From CAXXXW01 sp963665555 (GTDB taxonomy: Bacteria > Pseudomonadota > Alphaproteobacteria > Thalassobaculales > Thalassobaculaceae): 64,000 bases of DNA. This document shows positions 7,132-15,218 of the stretch, piece by piece. Location: assembly GCA_963665555.2 (NCBI GenBank), contig OY762308.1:2170001-2234000 (forward strand), read 5' to 3'. How positions within the stretch are numbered: the first letter of the stretch is position 1; every line of letters starts with the position of its first letter. The translations under genes were made by a program, and so were the position numbers. The notes beneath the pieces are model-generated. The model saw nothing but the letters and a program-made list of their open reading frames with translations, had not been told where the DNA came from and did no database searches.

Positions 7132-7898
7132 GGGGGCGGGCCGTGGGACCGCTCGCCGCCGCCGCCCCGCTGGCGCTGCTCCTCGCGCTCGTCCCGGCGG
7201 CGGCGGCGCTCGGCCAGACGCTGGTGGCGGACCTCTCGCGGCGCCATGTCGCCATCGACACCGGCTTCACCGGGGCCGATGTGCTGCTGTTCGGCGCGGT
7301 GGACGGCAAGGGCGACATCGTGGTGACGATCTCCGGCCCGCCGGAGACGGCGACGGTGCGGCGCAAGCGGCGGATCGCCGGCGTGTGGGCCAACGCCGAC
7401 AGCGTCGCCTTCGAGGGGGCGCCGAACTTCCACGCCGTCGCCGCGAGCCGGCCGCTGGCCGAGATCGGCTCCCCGGAGATGCGCGCCAACCGCGGGATCG
7501 GCGTCGCGAACCTGCGCTTCCTCCCCGCGCCGGCCCACCGCCACCGGCCGGAGGCGGAACTGGCCGCGTTCCGCGCCGCGCTGATCCGCAACAAGCAGGC
7601 CGAGGGCCTCTACAGCCGCGAGCCGGCGGAGGTCGCGGTGATCGAGGACCGGCTGTTCCGCGCCACCGTGCGGTTCCCGGCCAACATGGCGACCGGCGAG
7701 TACACGGCGACGGTGTACCTGTTCCGCGAGGACGGCGCGGTGCAGGCGGTCGCGACGCCGATGGTGGTGGAGAAGACCGGCTTCGGCGCCGAGGTCTACG
7801 CCTTCGCCCACGACCGCTCGCCGCTCTACGGCATCGCCGCCATCGTCGTCGCCGTCGCCGCCGGCTGGCTCGCGGGCGTGGTTTTCCGCAACGTGTAG
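7128..7898 (+). CDS. TIGR02186-like membrane-anchored protein
   Basis: 256 residues: N-terminal signal-like helix (LAAAAPLALLLALVPAAAAL), a long extracytoplasmic beta-rich region (LVADLSRRHVAIDTGFTG onward), and a C-terminal helix IAAIVVAVAAGWLAGVVF with a short tail. This matches the alphaproteobacterial TIGR02186 proteins found beside TauE/SafE genes; function unknown, perhaps a partner of the exporter. The ATG at 7128-7130 overlaps the TauE stop, giving translational coupling. The frame is the same as that of the upstream rhodanese, with no stop between them. Confidence 0.78.
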   Translation: MRGRAVGPLAAAAPLALLLALVPAAAALGQTLVADLSRRHVAIDTGFTGADVLLFGAVDGKGDIVVTISGPPETATVRRKRRIAGVWANADSVAFEGAPNFHAVAASRPLAEIGSPEMRANRGIGVANLRFLPAPAHRHRPEAELAAFRAALIRNKQAEGLYSREPAEVAVIEDRLFRATVRFPANMATGEYTATVYLFREDGAVQAVATPMVVEKTGFGAEVYAFAHDRSPLYGIAAIVVAVAAGWLAGVVFRNV

Positions 7899-7930
7899 CG
7901 CGGCGGGCGGACGGGGCGGCGGCGGGTTTC

Positions 7931-7960
7931 TTGACAGGGGCGGGCGGCGCGGGGGAAGGT
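7931..7960 (+). promoter_or_regulatory. Possible promoter in the 7899-8098 intergenic region
   Basis: A consensus -35 box TTGACA (7931-7936) stands alone in this 200-nt gene-free stretch; the expected -10 position is GC-rich (GGGAAGGT), as is often seen in very GC-rich Alphaproteobacteria. The remainder of the stretch is low-complexity CG. It would drive the acyltransferase gene at 8099. Confidence 0.35.
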
Positions 7961-8098
7961 TCGGGCCGTTCCGCGTCCGCCCGGCCGCCGCCGCCCGCCC
8001 GGCGGCCGCCGCCCGGCCGGCCGGGGACGGCTCCGGCCCGGCGGGGCCACGCGAGGGGGGTTCGGCGAATGCGCGCGCCAGGCCGGCCTTAGACACCG

Positions 8099-9535
8099 AT
8101 GGACGCAACGATCACGCTGCCGGTCTGGCTGTTCGTCGTCATCGTCGCGCTCGCGGTCCTCGCGGCCGTGGACGATGTCTTCATTCCCGGCCTGCGCTGG
8201 TATCTGCGCCGCCGGATCAACCGGGCGATCGACGACGCCAACGCCCGGTTCGGACTCGAACTGCCGACCTTCCAGCTGACGACCCGGCGGGTGCTGATCG
8301 ACCGGCTGGTGTTCGACCCCGAAGTCATGGAGACCGTCGCGGAGACCGCCGCCAAGCGCGGCGAGGAGCGCGAGAGGCTGATGGCCGAGGTCTCGCAGAT
8401 CGCCCGCGAGATGGTGCCGGCCTTCAACGCCTATTTCTATTTCGGGCTGGGATACTGGGGCGCCCGCCGGCTGCTGCGCGCGTTCTACCGGGTGCGGCTG
8501 GGCTTCGCCCACGAGCGGGCGGCGGCGCGGGCCCCGCCGGACACCGCCGTCGTCTTCTTCATCAACCACCGCAGCAACGTGGACTACCTGCTGGTGACCT
8601 ATCTCGCCGCCCGTTCGGTGGCGCTGTCCTACGGCGCCGGGGAGTGGGCGCGGATCTGGCCGCTGCGCGGCCTGCTGCGCCTCGCCGGCGTCTACATCCT
8701 GCGCCGCGATTCGGGCGACCCGCTCTACCGCAAGGCGCTGGAGCGCTATGTGCAGATGGCGACGGAGGCGTGCGTTCCCCACGCGGTCTTCGCCGAGGGC
8801 AAGCTGTCGCGGGACGGCGCGATCGGCCGGCCGAAGCTCGGAATGCTGGGCTACATCACCAAGACCTTCGATCCCGCCGGCGCCTACGATGTCGAGTTCG
8901 TGCCGGTGGCGACCAATTTCGACCGCGTGATGGAGGAGCGCACGCTCGTCGCCAATCCCGACGCCGATTTCAAGGGCCGGGGCGGCGGCTTCGTGGTTGG
9001 CTCGACGCTCCGCTTCGTCGCCCGGATAACATGGCAGAAGCTCCGGGGCCGGTTCCCCGGCTTCGGGGTCGCCTGCGCCAATTTCGGCGAACCCGTCTCG
9101 CTCAGGGAGTGGTCGAACGCGCGGGGGCTGAACTTCTCGACGCTCGACAAGAGGGCGTTGTTCGCGGCCGTGGAGGAGCTGGGCGAGGAGCTGACGCGCC
9201 GGATCGTCGATGTCGTCCCGGTGCTCGCCGTGCCGCTGGTCTCGACGGTCCTGGTCGAGGCCGACGGGCCGCTGGACCGCAAGGCGGTCGGGCGCCGCGC
9301 CCTGCAATGGCTCGACGAGGCGCGCGCGCTGGGCGCCCATGTCGCGCTCAAGGAAGGCAGGGAAGCCGTCGAGATCGAAAAGGCGGTGCGGTCCCTGCGC
9401 AAGCGCCGGCTGATCGCGGAGCGCGACGGCGGCCTGGTCCCGGAAGAGGGGCAGCGGCCGCTGCTCGCCTATTACGCGGGGTCGATCCAGCAGTTGCGCG
9501 CCCATCTCGAACGAAAGCGGGCCGGCTCTGCGTAA
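8099..9535 (+). CDS. Glycerol-3-phosphate/1-acylglycerol acyltransferase family protein (PlsB-like)
   Basis: 478 residues. An N-terminal membrane helix (VWLFVVIVALAVLAAV) is followed by a PlsC/PlsB-type acyltransferase domain: the catalytic H-x4-D motif appears as NHRSNVDYL (about residues 158-166), then GVYILRRDSGDPLYRKAL and the substrate-binding FAEGKLSRDG. The long region after the domain (about residues 300-470) resembles that of PlsB-like enzymes rather than PlsC. Expected reaction: transfer of an acyl group to glycerol-3-phosphate or lysophosphatidate at the inner membrane. It precedes a hydrolase and an acyl-CoA ligase, suggesting a lipid theme, but substrates are not known. Confidence 0.8.
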   Translation: MDATITLPVWLFVVIVALAVLAAVDDVFIPGLRWYLRRRINRAIDDANARFGLELPTFQLTTRRVLIDRLVFDPEVMETVAETAAKRGEERERLMAEVSQIAREMVPAFNAYFYFGLGYWGARRLLRAFYRVRLGFAHERAAARAPPDTAVVFFINHRSNVDYLLVTYLAARSVALSYGAGEWARIWPLRGLLRLAGVYILRRDSGDPLYRKALERYVQMATEACVPHAVFAEGKLSRDGAIGRPKLGMLGYITKTFDPAGAYDVEFVPVATNFDRVMEERTLVANPDADFKGRGGGFVVGSTLRFVARITWQKLRGRFPGFGVACANFGEPVSLREWSNARGLNFSTLDKRALFAAVEELGEELTRRIVDVVPVLAVPLVSTVLVEADGPLDRKAVGRRALQWLDEARALGAHVALKEGREAVEIEKAVRSLRKRRLIAERDGGLVPEEGQRPLLAYYAGSIQQLRAHLERKRAGSA

Positions 9536-9728
9536 TCCCCCGCATCGCGGCGTTGGCGCGCCGGAGTTCGCGCGCGCGTGCCTGCGCTCGCCGCTCGGCG
9601 GCCTGGTCGCCCGGCCCTGGCTCGACCGCGCCGCCCTGTCGTTCCTGTCGGAATGGTTCCTGCCGCTGTCCCGGCTCTGGGCGGCGGCGGGGGCCGCGGA
9701 AGGATCGGTCGCGCGGTATCTCGAGGCG

Positions 9729-10922
9729 ATGGACATGCCGCCCTCGCCGGGCCTGGAGCGCGCGCTGGGGGCGCGCCTCGACCGCTTCGAGCGGGTTCGC
9801 GCGCGGGCGCTCGAAAGCGGGCGCGCCTGGGAGGAGGCCTTTTTCGGGACGGCCGGCGCGGCGCCGGCCGCGCTGGAGGCCGCCGAGCGCGCGCGGCTGC
9901 ATGACAGCCACGCCTTCAACGCGCTGCGCCGGGCGTTCGCGCCCTTCCGCGCCCACGGACGGGCGAAACCGTTCCTCTGGGAGGTTCCGGCGCTGGAGGA
10001 GGTCGAGGCCCTCTACGGCGGCCTGACGGCGGAGCCGGCGCGCGCCTTCGTCCCGCCCGATCCGATGCCGGCCGTCGCGGCCTCCCGGCCCTTCCCCGCC
10101 GCGCCGGGGCGGCGGGACTACTGGCTCCGGTTCGCCTCCCCGTCGGCCCGCGCGAACGACGAGGTCGTCGCGCGGGTCTGCGAGCCTGTCGGGGACGCCG
10201 ATCCGCCGACGCTGATATTCGGCCACGGAATCGGGGTCGAGTTCGACCACTGGCGGGGCGCGGTGGACGAGATCGAGGCGCTGGTCGCGATGGGCGTGCG
10301 GGTGGTCCGCCCGGAGGCGCCGTGGCACGGGCGGCGCGTCCTTCCCGGCCGTTACGGCGGGGAACGGTTCGTCGCGGCGGCGCCTTGCGGCGCGCTCGAC
10401 CACTTCATCGCCGCCGCGCGCGAATGGGCGGTGCTGGTCGACCTGTTCCGGCGGGCGGGCCGGGGGCCGGTCGCCATCGGCGGCTCCAGCCTCGGCGCCA
10501 TGACGGCCCAGATCGTCGCGCACAGGGCGCGCGACTGGCCGCCGGCGCTCCGGCCGGACGCGATGCTTCTGGTCACCCATTGCGGCCGCGTCGAGGACGC
10601 GATGTGGGGCGCGCTGGCCCGGACCTGGAACGTCGCCGGCGCCATCGCGCCGCGCGGCTGGACGCCCGGCCGCGCCGGCCGGTTCCTGCCGCTGCTCGAC
10701 ACGGGGGAGGACGCGCCCGTCCCGCCGGAGAACATCGTGAGCGTGCTCGGCGCCCACGACGCCGTGGCGCCCTTCCAGGGCGCGCGGGCGCTGGTCCGGC
10801 GCTGGGACCCGCCGCCGGAAAACCTTTTCGTCTGGAAGACGGGGCATTTCGGCGCGCCGATCGCCATGCTGCGCGACCGGGCGCCGCTCGCCCGTTTCCG
10901 CGAGGTCCTGGACCGGCTTTAG
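9729..10922 (+). CDS. Alpha/beta hydrolase family protein (N-terminus uncertain)
   Basis: 397 residues from the first ATG. Alpha/beta-hydrolase features: oxyanion-hole region IFGHGIGVEFDHW, nucleophile elbow GGSSLGAM (G-x-S-x-G), a late Asp in SVLGAHDAVAPF and His in WKTGHFG, giving a plausible Ser-Asp-His triad. Coding-like sequence in the same frame continues ~60 codons upstream to about 9540 (for example LDRAALSFLSEWFLPLSRLW), yet there is no ATG, GTG or TTG there. A CTG at 9528, overlapping the stop of the acyltransferase gene, could be the real start, or a frameshift may have occurred. Substrate unknown; lipid-linked neighbours suggest an esterase or lipase-like role. Confidence 0.72.
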   Translation: MDMPPSPGLERALGARLDRFERVRARALESGRAWEEAFFGTAGAAPAALEAAERARLHDSHAFNALRRAFAPFRAHGRAKPFLWEVPALEEVEALYGGLTAEPARAFVPPDPMPAVAASRPFPAAPGRRDYWLRFASPSARANDEVVARVCEPVGDADPPTLIFGHGIGVEFDHWRGAVDEIEALVAMGVRVVRPEAPWHGRRVLPGRYGGERFVAAAPCGALDHFIAAAREWAVLVDLFRRAGRGPVAIGGSSLGAMTAQIVAHRARDWPPALRPDAMLLVTHCGRVEDAMWGALARTWNVAGAIAPRGWTPGRAGRFLPLLDTGEDAPVPPENIVSVLGAHDAVAPFQGARALVRRWDPPPENLFVWKTGHFGAPIAMLRDRAPLARFREVLDRL

Positions 10923-11031
10923 CGGGCCGCCCGCGGCGGCGGTCGCCGCGCCGGCCGTATCGCCACGCCGCCCGGGATGCGGTAGTCTCGGCGGGCCGCG
11001 ACTCCGCGCGGCCGAGGAGGGGGAGGGAGAG

Positions 11032-12738
11032 ATGGACGACAGGCGCCCGTGGCTCGCCGCGTATCCCGACAATGTGGAATGGGACGCCGAAATCCCCGAA
11101 GGCCCGCTCCACGCGATCCTGGACAACGCGGTCGCGCGGTTTCCGGACGGGGAGAGCATGGACTTCCTCGGCCGGACCTGGAGCTACGCCGAACTCGGCG
11201 CCATGACGGACCGCGCGGCCGCCGGCTTCCAGAAGCTCGGCGTCGGCAAGGGCGTCAGGGTGGGCCTGTTCCTGCCGAACTGCCCGCAATTCGTGGTCTC
11301 CTATTTCGGGATCCTCAAGGCCGGCGGCACGGTGGTCAACTACAGCCCGCTCTATTCGGAAGAGGAGCTGGCGCACCAGATCGAGGATTCCGGGACCGAC
11401 ATCATGGTGACGCTCGGCCTCGTCGCGCTCTACCCCAAGATGGCGGCGCTGCTGGAGCGCACAAGGATACGCACGCTGGTGGTCGGCGCGCTCCAGGATG
11501 TCCTGCCCTTTCCGAAGAACCTGCTGTTCGGGCTGCTCAAGCGGGGCGAGATCGCCAGGGTTCCGAACGACGCGCGGCATGTGCCCTTCCAGCGGCTGCT
11601 CGACAACGACGGGCGCCACGCGACGCCGGAGATCGACCCGCGCGAGGATGTCGCGGTGTTCCAGTACACCGGCGGCACGACGGGCGTCCCGAAGGGCGCG
11701 ATGCTGACGCACGCCAACCTCCACGCCAACGTGCACCAGGCGGTGCTGTGGAATCCGGGCGTGAAGCCCGGACGGGAGCGCATGATGGGCGTGCTGCCCT
11801 TCTTCCATGTCTTCGCGATGTCGGTGGTGATGAACTTCACGATCGCCGTCGGCGGCTCCATCGTGATGCGCCCGCGCTTCGAACTCGATCCCGTGCTCGC
11901 GGACATCACGAAGAAGAAGCCGACGCTCTTCCCCGGCGTGCCGACCATGTACACGGCCATCGTCAACCACCCGAAGCTCGCGAGCTTCGACCTCACCTCG
12001 ATCGAGACCTGCCTGTCGGGCGGCGCCCCGCTGCCGCTGGAGATCAAGCGGCGCTTCGAGGCGCTTTCGGGCTGCAAGCTGGTCGAGGGCTACGGGCTGA
12101 CCGAATCCTCGCCGATCGCCGCCGCCAACCCCTTCGAGGGCGTCAACAAGGAGGGCTCGGTCGGCCTTCCGGTGCCCGGCACCGAAATCGTCATCGTGGA
12201 CAAGGACGACCCCCTGAAGGTCCTGCCGCAAGGCGAGGACGGGGAGATCTGCATCGCGGGTCCGCAGGTGATGAAGGGCTACTGGCGGCGCGAGGACGCG
12301 ACGGCCGAAACCATCGTCGAGGGCCGGCTGCGCACCGGCGATGTCGGGCATCTCGACGCGGACGGCTACCTCTTCATCGTCGACCGCAAGAAGGACCTCG
12401 TGCTGGTGAGCGGCTACAATGTGTTCCCGCGCAATGTCGAGGAGGCGATCTACCGCCATCCCGCGGTCGAGGAGGTCACGGTCATCGGCGTGCCGGACGA
12501 GTACACCGGCGAGGCGGTGAAGGCCTTCGTCAAGCTCGCCGCCGGCGGCGCGCTGGGGGCCGACGGGTTGCGCGAATTCCTCGGCGACAAGCTGGGCCGG
12601 CACGAAATGCCGAAGCATGTCGAGTTCCGCGACGAACTGCCCAAAACCATGATCGGCAAGCTGTCGAAGAAGGAGCTGGTCGCGGAGGAGGCGGCGAAGC
12701 GGGAGGCGGGCGCGGCGCCGGGAGCCGGGCCGGCGTAG
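11032..12738 (+). CDS. Long-chain acyl-CoA synthetase (AMP-forming), FadD-like
   Basis: 568 residues of the ANL adenylating superfamily. The P-loop A3 motif reads YTGGTTGVPKGAML, A5 is YGLTESSP, A7 is LRTGDVGHLDADGYL, A8 includes DRKKDLVLVSGYNVFP, and the catalytic Lys lies in TMIGKLSKKEL near the C-terminus. The order and length match FadD-type enzymes that activate fatty acids to acyl-CoA by way of acyl-AMP. A very strong Shine-Dalgarno (GAGGAGGGGGAGGGAGAG) precedes the ATG. Chain-length preference cannot be inferred. A universal stress protein gene follows after 24 nt. Confidence 0.9.
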   Translation: MDDRRPWLAAYPDNVEWDAEIPEGPLHAILDNAVARFPDGESMDFLGRTWSYAELGAMTDRAAAGFQKLGVGKGVRVGLFLPNCPQFVVSYFGILKAGGTVVNYSPLYSEEELAHQIEDSGTDIMVTLGLVALYPKMAALLERTRIRTLVVGALQDVLPFPKNLLFGLLKRGEIARVPNDARHVPFQRLLDNDGRHATPEIDPREDVAVFQYTGGTTGVPKGAMLTHANLHANVHQAVLWNPGVKPGRERMMGVLPFFHVFAMSVVMNFTIAVGGSIVMRPRFELDPVLADITKKKPTLFPGVPTMYTAIVNHPKLASFDLTSIETCLSGGAPLPLEIKRRFEALSGCKLVEGYGLTESSPIAAANPFEGVNKEGSVGLPVPGTEIVIVDKDDPLKVLPQGEDGEICIAGPQVMKGYWRREDATAETIVEGRLRTGDVGHLDADGYLFIVDRKKDLVLVSGYNVFPRNVEEAIYRHPAVEEVTVIGVPDEYTGEAVKAFVKLAAGGALGADGLREFLGDKLGRHEMPKHVEFRDELPKTMIGKLSKKELVAEEAAKREAGAAPGAGPA

Positions 12739-12762
12739 CCCGCGACGGCGAAAGGAAGGCCG

Positions 12763-13254
12763 ATGTCCGACGCCGCCGGCGACGAGCGGACCCGCCACCG
12801 GACGTTCCTGGTGGTCGCGGACGATTCGGAAGAGATGCCGGTCGCGCTCCGCTTCGCGGCGATGCGCGCGCGGCGCACCGGCGCGGGGGTGGCGCTGTTC
12901 CACGCGATCGAGCCGGCGGGCTTCCACCACTGGGCCGGCGTCGGCGCGCTGATGGAGGACGAGGCGCGCGAGGCCGCCGAACACCGGCTCGGCGAACTGG
13001 CGGGCGAGGCGATGGCGCTTTCCGGCCGCACGCCGGCGATCCACATCCGCTCCGGCCCGCTGGTGCGGGAGTTGACGGCGCTGGTCGAGGAGGACACCTC
13101 GATCTCGGTGCTGGTGCTGGCGGCCGGGACGGGCAAGGAAGGGCCGGGGCCGCTGATCGCCCACCTGGCCGGCAAGGGCGTCAACACGCTGCGCGTCCCG
13201 GTCACCATCGTGCCGGGCACGCTGACCGACGAACAGATCGACGCGCTGACGTGA
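12763..13254 (+). CDS. Universal stress protein (UspA) family
   Basis: 163 residues with a UspA fold pattern: first strand RTFLVVADDSEEM, helix ALRFAAMRARRTGAGVALFHAI, and terminal strand VNTLRVPVTIVPG. The Gly-rich loop AAGTGKEGPG near residue 125 is not the classic G-x2-G-x9-G(S/T) ATP motif, so nucleotide binding is doubtful. A Shine-Dalgarno AAGGAAGG precedes the ATG. Probably co-transcribed with the upstream acyl-CoA ligase and possibly with the ATPase gene that begins 20 nt downstream. Role in the cell unknown beyond family-level stress association. Confidence 0.85.
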   Translation: MSDAAGDERTRHRTFLVVADDSEEMPVALRFAAMRARRTGAGVALFHAIEPAGFHHWAGVGALMEDEAREAAEHRLGELAGEAMALSGRTPAIHIRSGPLVRELTALVEEDTSISVLVLAAGTGKEGPGPLIAHLAGKGVNTLRVPVTIVPGTLTDEQIDALT

Positions 13255-13274
13255 GGTTAGGGGAGGACGCGGCC

Positions 13275-14576
13275 GTGATCACCTCGCTTCGCTTGAAGGA
13301 CTTCAAGAACTTCGCGGACGAGACGCTGCGCGTCGGCCCGTTCACGCTGATCGTCGGCGCCAACGCCAGCGGCAAGAGCAACATCCGCGACGCCTTCCGC
13401 TTCCTGCACGGCGTGGGGCGCGGCTACACACTGCCGGAAATCCTCGGCGGCAAGTTCGGGCCGGGCGGACAAGTCGAATGGGAGGGTATCCGGGGCGCTC
13501 CGGGAGAAATCTCGCGGTTCGGCGGCAAGGCATTTCTGTTTACCACAGAAAATTTGTTTGGAATTGACCATGTGCACTATTCTATTGCTTGTTTTACGGG
13601 AATGCGTCCTAATTTCGATCTTGCGGTGTCTGGGGAATATTTGTCCAAAACGATAAATAAAGACGTTGATGTTATTTTTTCTCGTCCCACAAGCAATAAA
13701 TTCGATGCAAATAAAGATATTAACTTTCTGTTTAGAGGCTGGATAAAAGAATTGGAAAGTGTTCGTGGTAGAAATATTCCTATGCTGATCGAGACAGAAA
13801 AATTTGACGCATTTCGTGGCACCGCCAGCGCGGCGACGGTAAGCGCGGTGGTCGAGGAATTTTCGCACATGCGCTTCCTCGACCCGGTTCCGGACCGAAT
13901 GCGGCAGCCCGCCTTCCCCGGCCAGACCGTGCTCGGCGACCGGGGGGAGAACCTGCCGGCCGTCCTCCAGTCGATCTGCGCCGATCCGGCCCGCAAGGCG
14001 CTCCTGGAGGAGTGGTTCGGCGCGTTGACGCCGATGGACGCGGCTGACCTGGAGTTCCCGCTCGACCCGTCGGGCCGCGTCCACCTGATGCTGAAGGAGA
14101 AGGACGGGCGGACCGTCTCCGCCTTCTCCGCCTCCGACGGCACGCTGCGCTTCCTCGCCCTGCTGGCGGCGATGTTCTCGGAGGAGTCGAAGGGCCTCTA
14201 TTTCTTCGAGGACATCGACAGCGGCGTCCACCCCGCGCGGCTGCACCTGCTGCTGGAACTGATCGAGCGGCGGACGAAGGAGGGGGGCATCCAGGTGGTC
14301 GCCACCACGCATTCGCCGACGATGCTGACCCTGATGAACGACACGACCTTCGAGAACGCCTCCGTCGTCTGCCGCCTCGAACACAGGCGGGACGCGATTA
14401 TCCGCCCGCTCGCCGACCTGCCCAACGCGCGGGAACTGCGCGGAACGCAAGGCCTGGGCCGGCTGCTGGAGGGCGGCTGGATGGAGAACATGCTCGCGTT
14501 CACCGAGGACCGGGACGACGACGAGGACGGGCGCGAGGACGGGACCGGGCGCGAGGACGAGGAGGCCGCCGAGTGA
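13275..14576 (+). CDS. AAA_21/SMC-like ATPase of a putative defence pair
   Basis: 433 residues from a GTG with GGGGAGGA upstream. It is an ABC/SMC-like ATPase of the AAA_15/AAA_21 kind: N-terminal LRLKDFKNFADETL, Walker A GANASGKSN (28-36), signature-like FSASDGTLRFLALL (about 285-298), Walker B FFEDIDSGVHP (about 309-319), H-loop ATTHSPTML. The tail is very acidic (EDRDDDEDGRED). The central segment, roughly codons 90-180, is strikingly AT-rich while both flanks match the genome. The gene overlaps its partner by 4 nt (GTGA). Such ATPases work with TOPRIM/nuclease partners in OLD, PARIS, AbiL and RloAB-type systems, so a phage-response role is inferred, not shown. Confidence 0.8.
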   Translation: MITSLRLKDFKNFADETLRVGPFTLIVGANASGKSNIRDAFRFLHGVGRGYTLPEILGGKFGPGGQVEWEGIRGAPGEISRFGGKAFLFTTENLFGIDHVHYSIACFTGMRPNFDLAVSGEYLSKTINKDVDVIFSRPTSNKFDANKDINFLFRGWIKELESVRGRNIPMLIETEKFDAFRGTASAATVSAVVEEFSHMRFLDPVPDRMRQPAFPGQTVLGDRGENLPAVLQSICADPARKALLEEWFGALTPMDAADLEFPLDPSGRVHLMLKEKDGRTVSAFSASDGTLRFLALLAAMFSEESKGLYFFEDIDSGVHPARLHLLLELIERRTKEGGIQVVATTHSPTMLTLMNDTTFENASVVCRLEHRRDAIIRPLADLPNARELRGTQGLGRLLEGGWMENMLAFTEDRDDDEDGREDGTGREDEEAAE

Positions 14577-15160
14577 GGGTTCTCATCGTCCCCGAGGACT
14601 TCCGCAACGACCAGTACATCCTGAAGCCGCTGTTCCAGCGCCTCTTCGCGCGCCTCGGCCGGCGGCGCGCGGTCGTGACCATGTGCCTCGACCCGCTGCT
14701 CGGCGGCGTGAACGAGGCGCTGAAGCCGGAACGGATACGCGACATCGTTTCCCAGTACCGGGACCGGATGGACATGATCGTCCTCTGCATCGACCGCGAC
14801 GGCGACACGGGCCGCTGCAAGCGTCTGAGACAGATAGAGAAGGTTATCGAGGACGAGTTCGGGTCCGCGACCGTCTTCCTCGCGCAGGAGGCGTGGGAGG
14901 AGATCGAGGCCTGGGTTCTCGCCGGCCTCGACCTGCCCCCGGACTGGCGCTGGCGCGATGTGCGCGCCGCGATCGATGTCAAGGAACGGTATTTCGAGGT
15001 TCTGGCCCGGGAGCGGAACCTCGCCGAAAGCCTCGGTGGAGGCCGGGAAAGGTTGGGCCGGGAAGCCGCGCGCAACCTCCCCGCCATCCGCCTGAAATGC
15101 CCCCAGGATTTCGACGCCCTCGCCCGGCGCGTCGAGACCGCCGCCGCCGGCGCCGCTTGA
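14573..15160 (+). CDS. TOPRIM/DUF4276-like partner of the ATPase
   Basis: 195 residues from a GTG that overlaps the ATPase stop (GTGA), so translation is coupled. The layout recalls DUF4276/AbiLii/RloB-type and other TOPRIM-like proteins: an early acidic residue (VPEDFRNDQYILKPL), a strand ending in Asp-x-Asp (MIVLCIDRDGD, about residues 63-73), and an acidic helix AWEEIEAWVLAG that looks like the third metal-binding site. Its likely role is effector nuclease, held or triggered by the ATPase. Family assignment is from motif pattern; PARIS AriB (DUF4435) is a related alternative. GC content is like that of the genome. Confidence 0.65.
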   Translation: MRVLIVPEDFRNDQYILKPLFQRLFARLGRRRAVVTMCLDPLLGGVNEALKPERIRDIVSQYRDRMDMIVLCIDRDGDTGRCKRLRQIEKVIEDEFGSATVFLAQEAWEEIEAWVLAGLDLPPDWRWRDVRAAIDVKERYFEVLARERNLAESLGGGRERLGREAARNLPAIRLKCPQDFDALARRVETAAAGAA

Positions 15161-15218
15161 CCGGGCCGGCGCGGGCGCGCGAGAGTGCGGCGCGCGCCAC
15201 CGGCCCCCGGGAAGCCCG

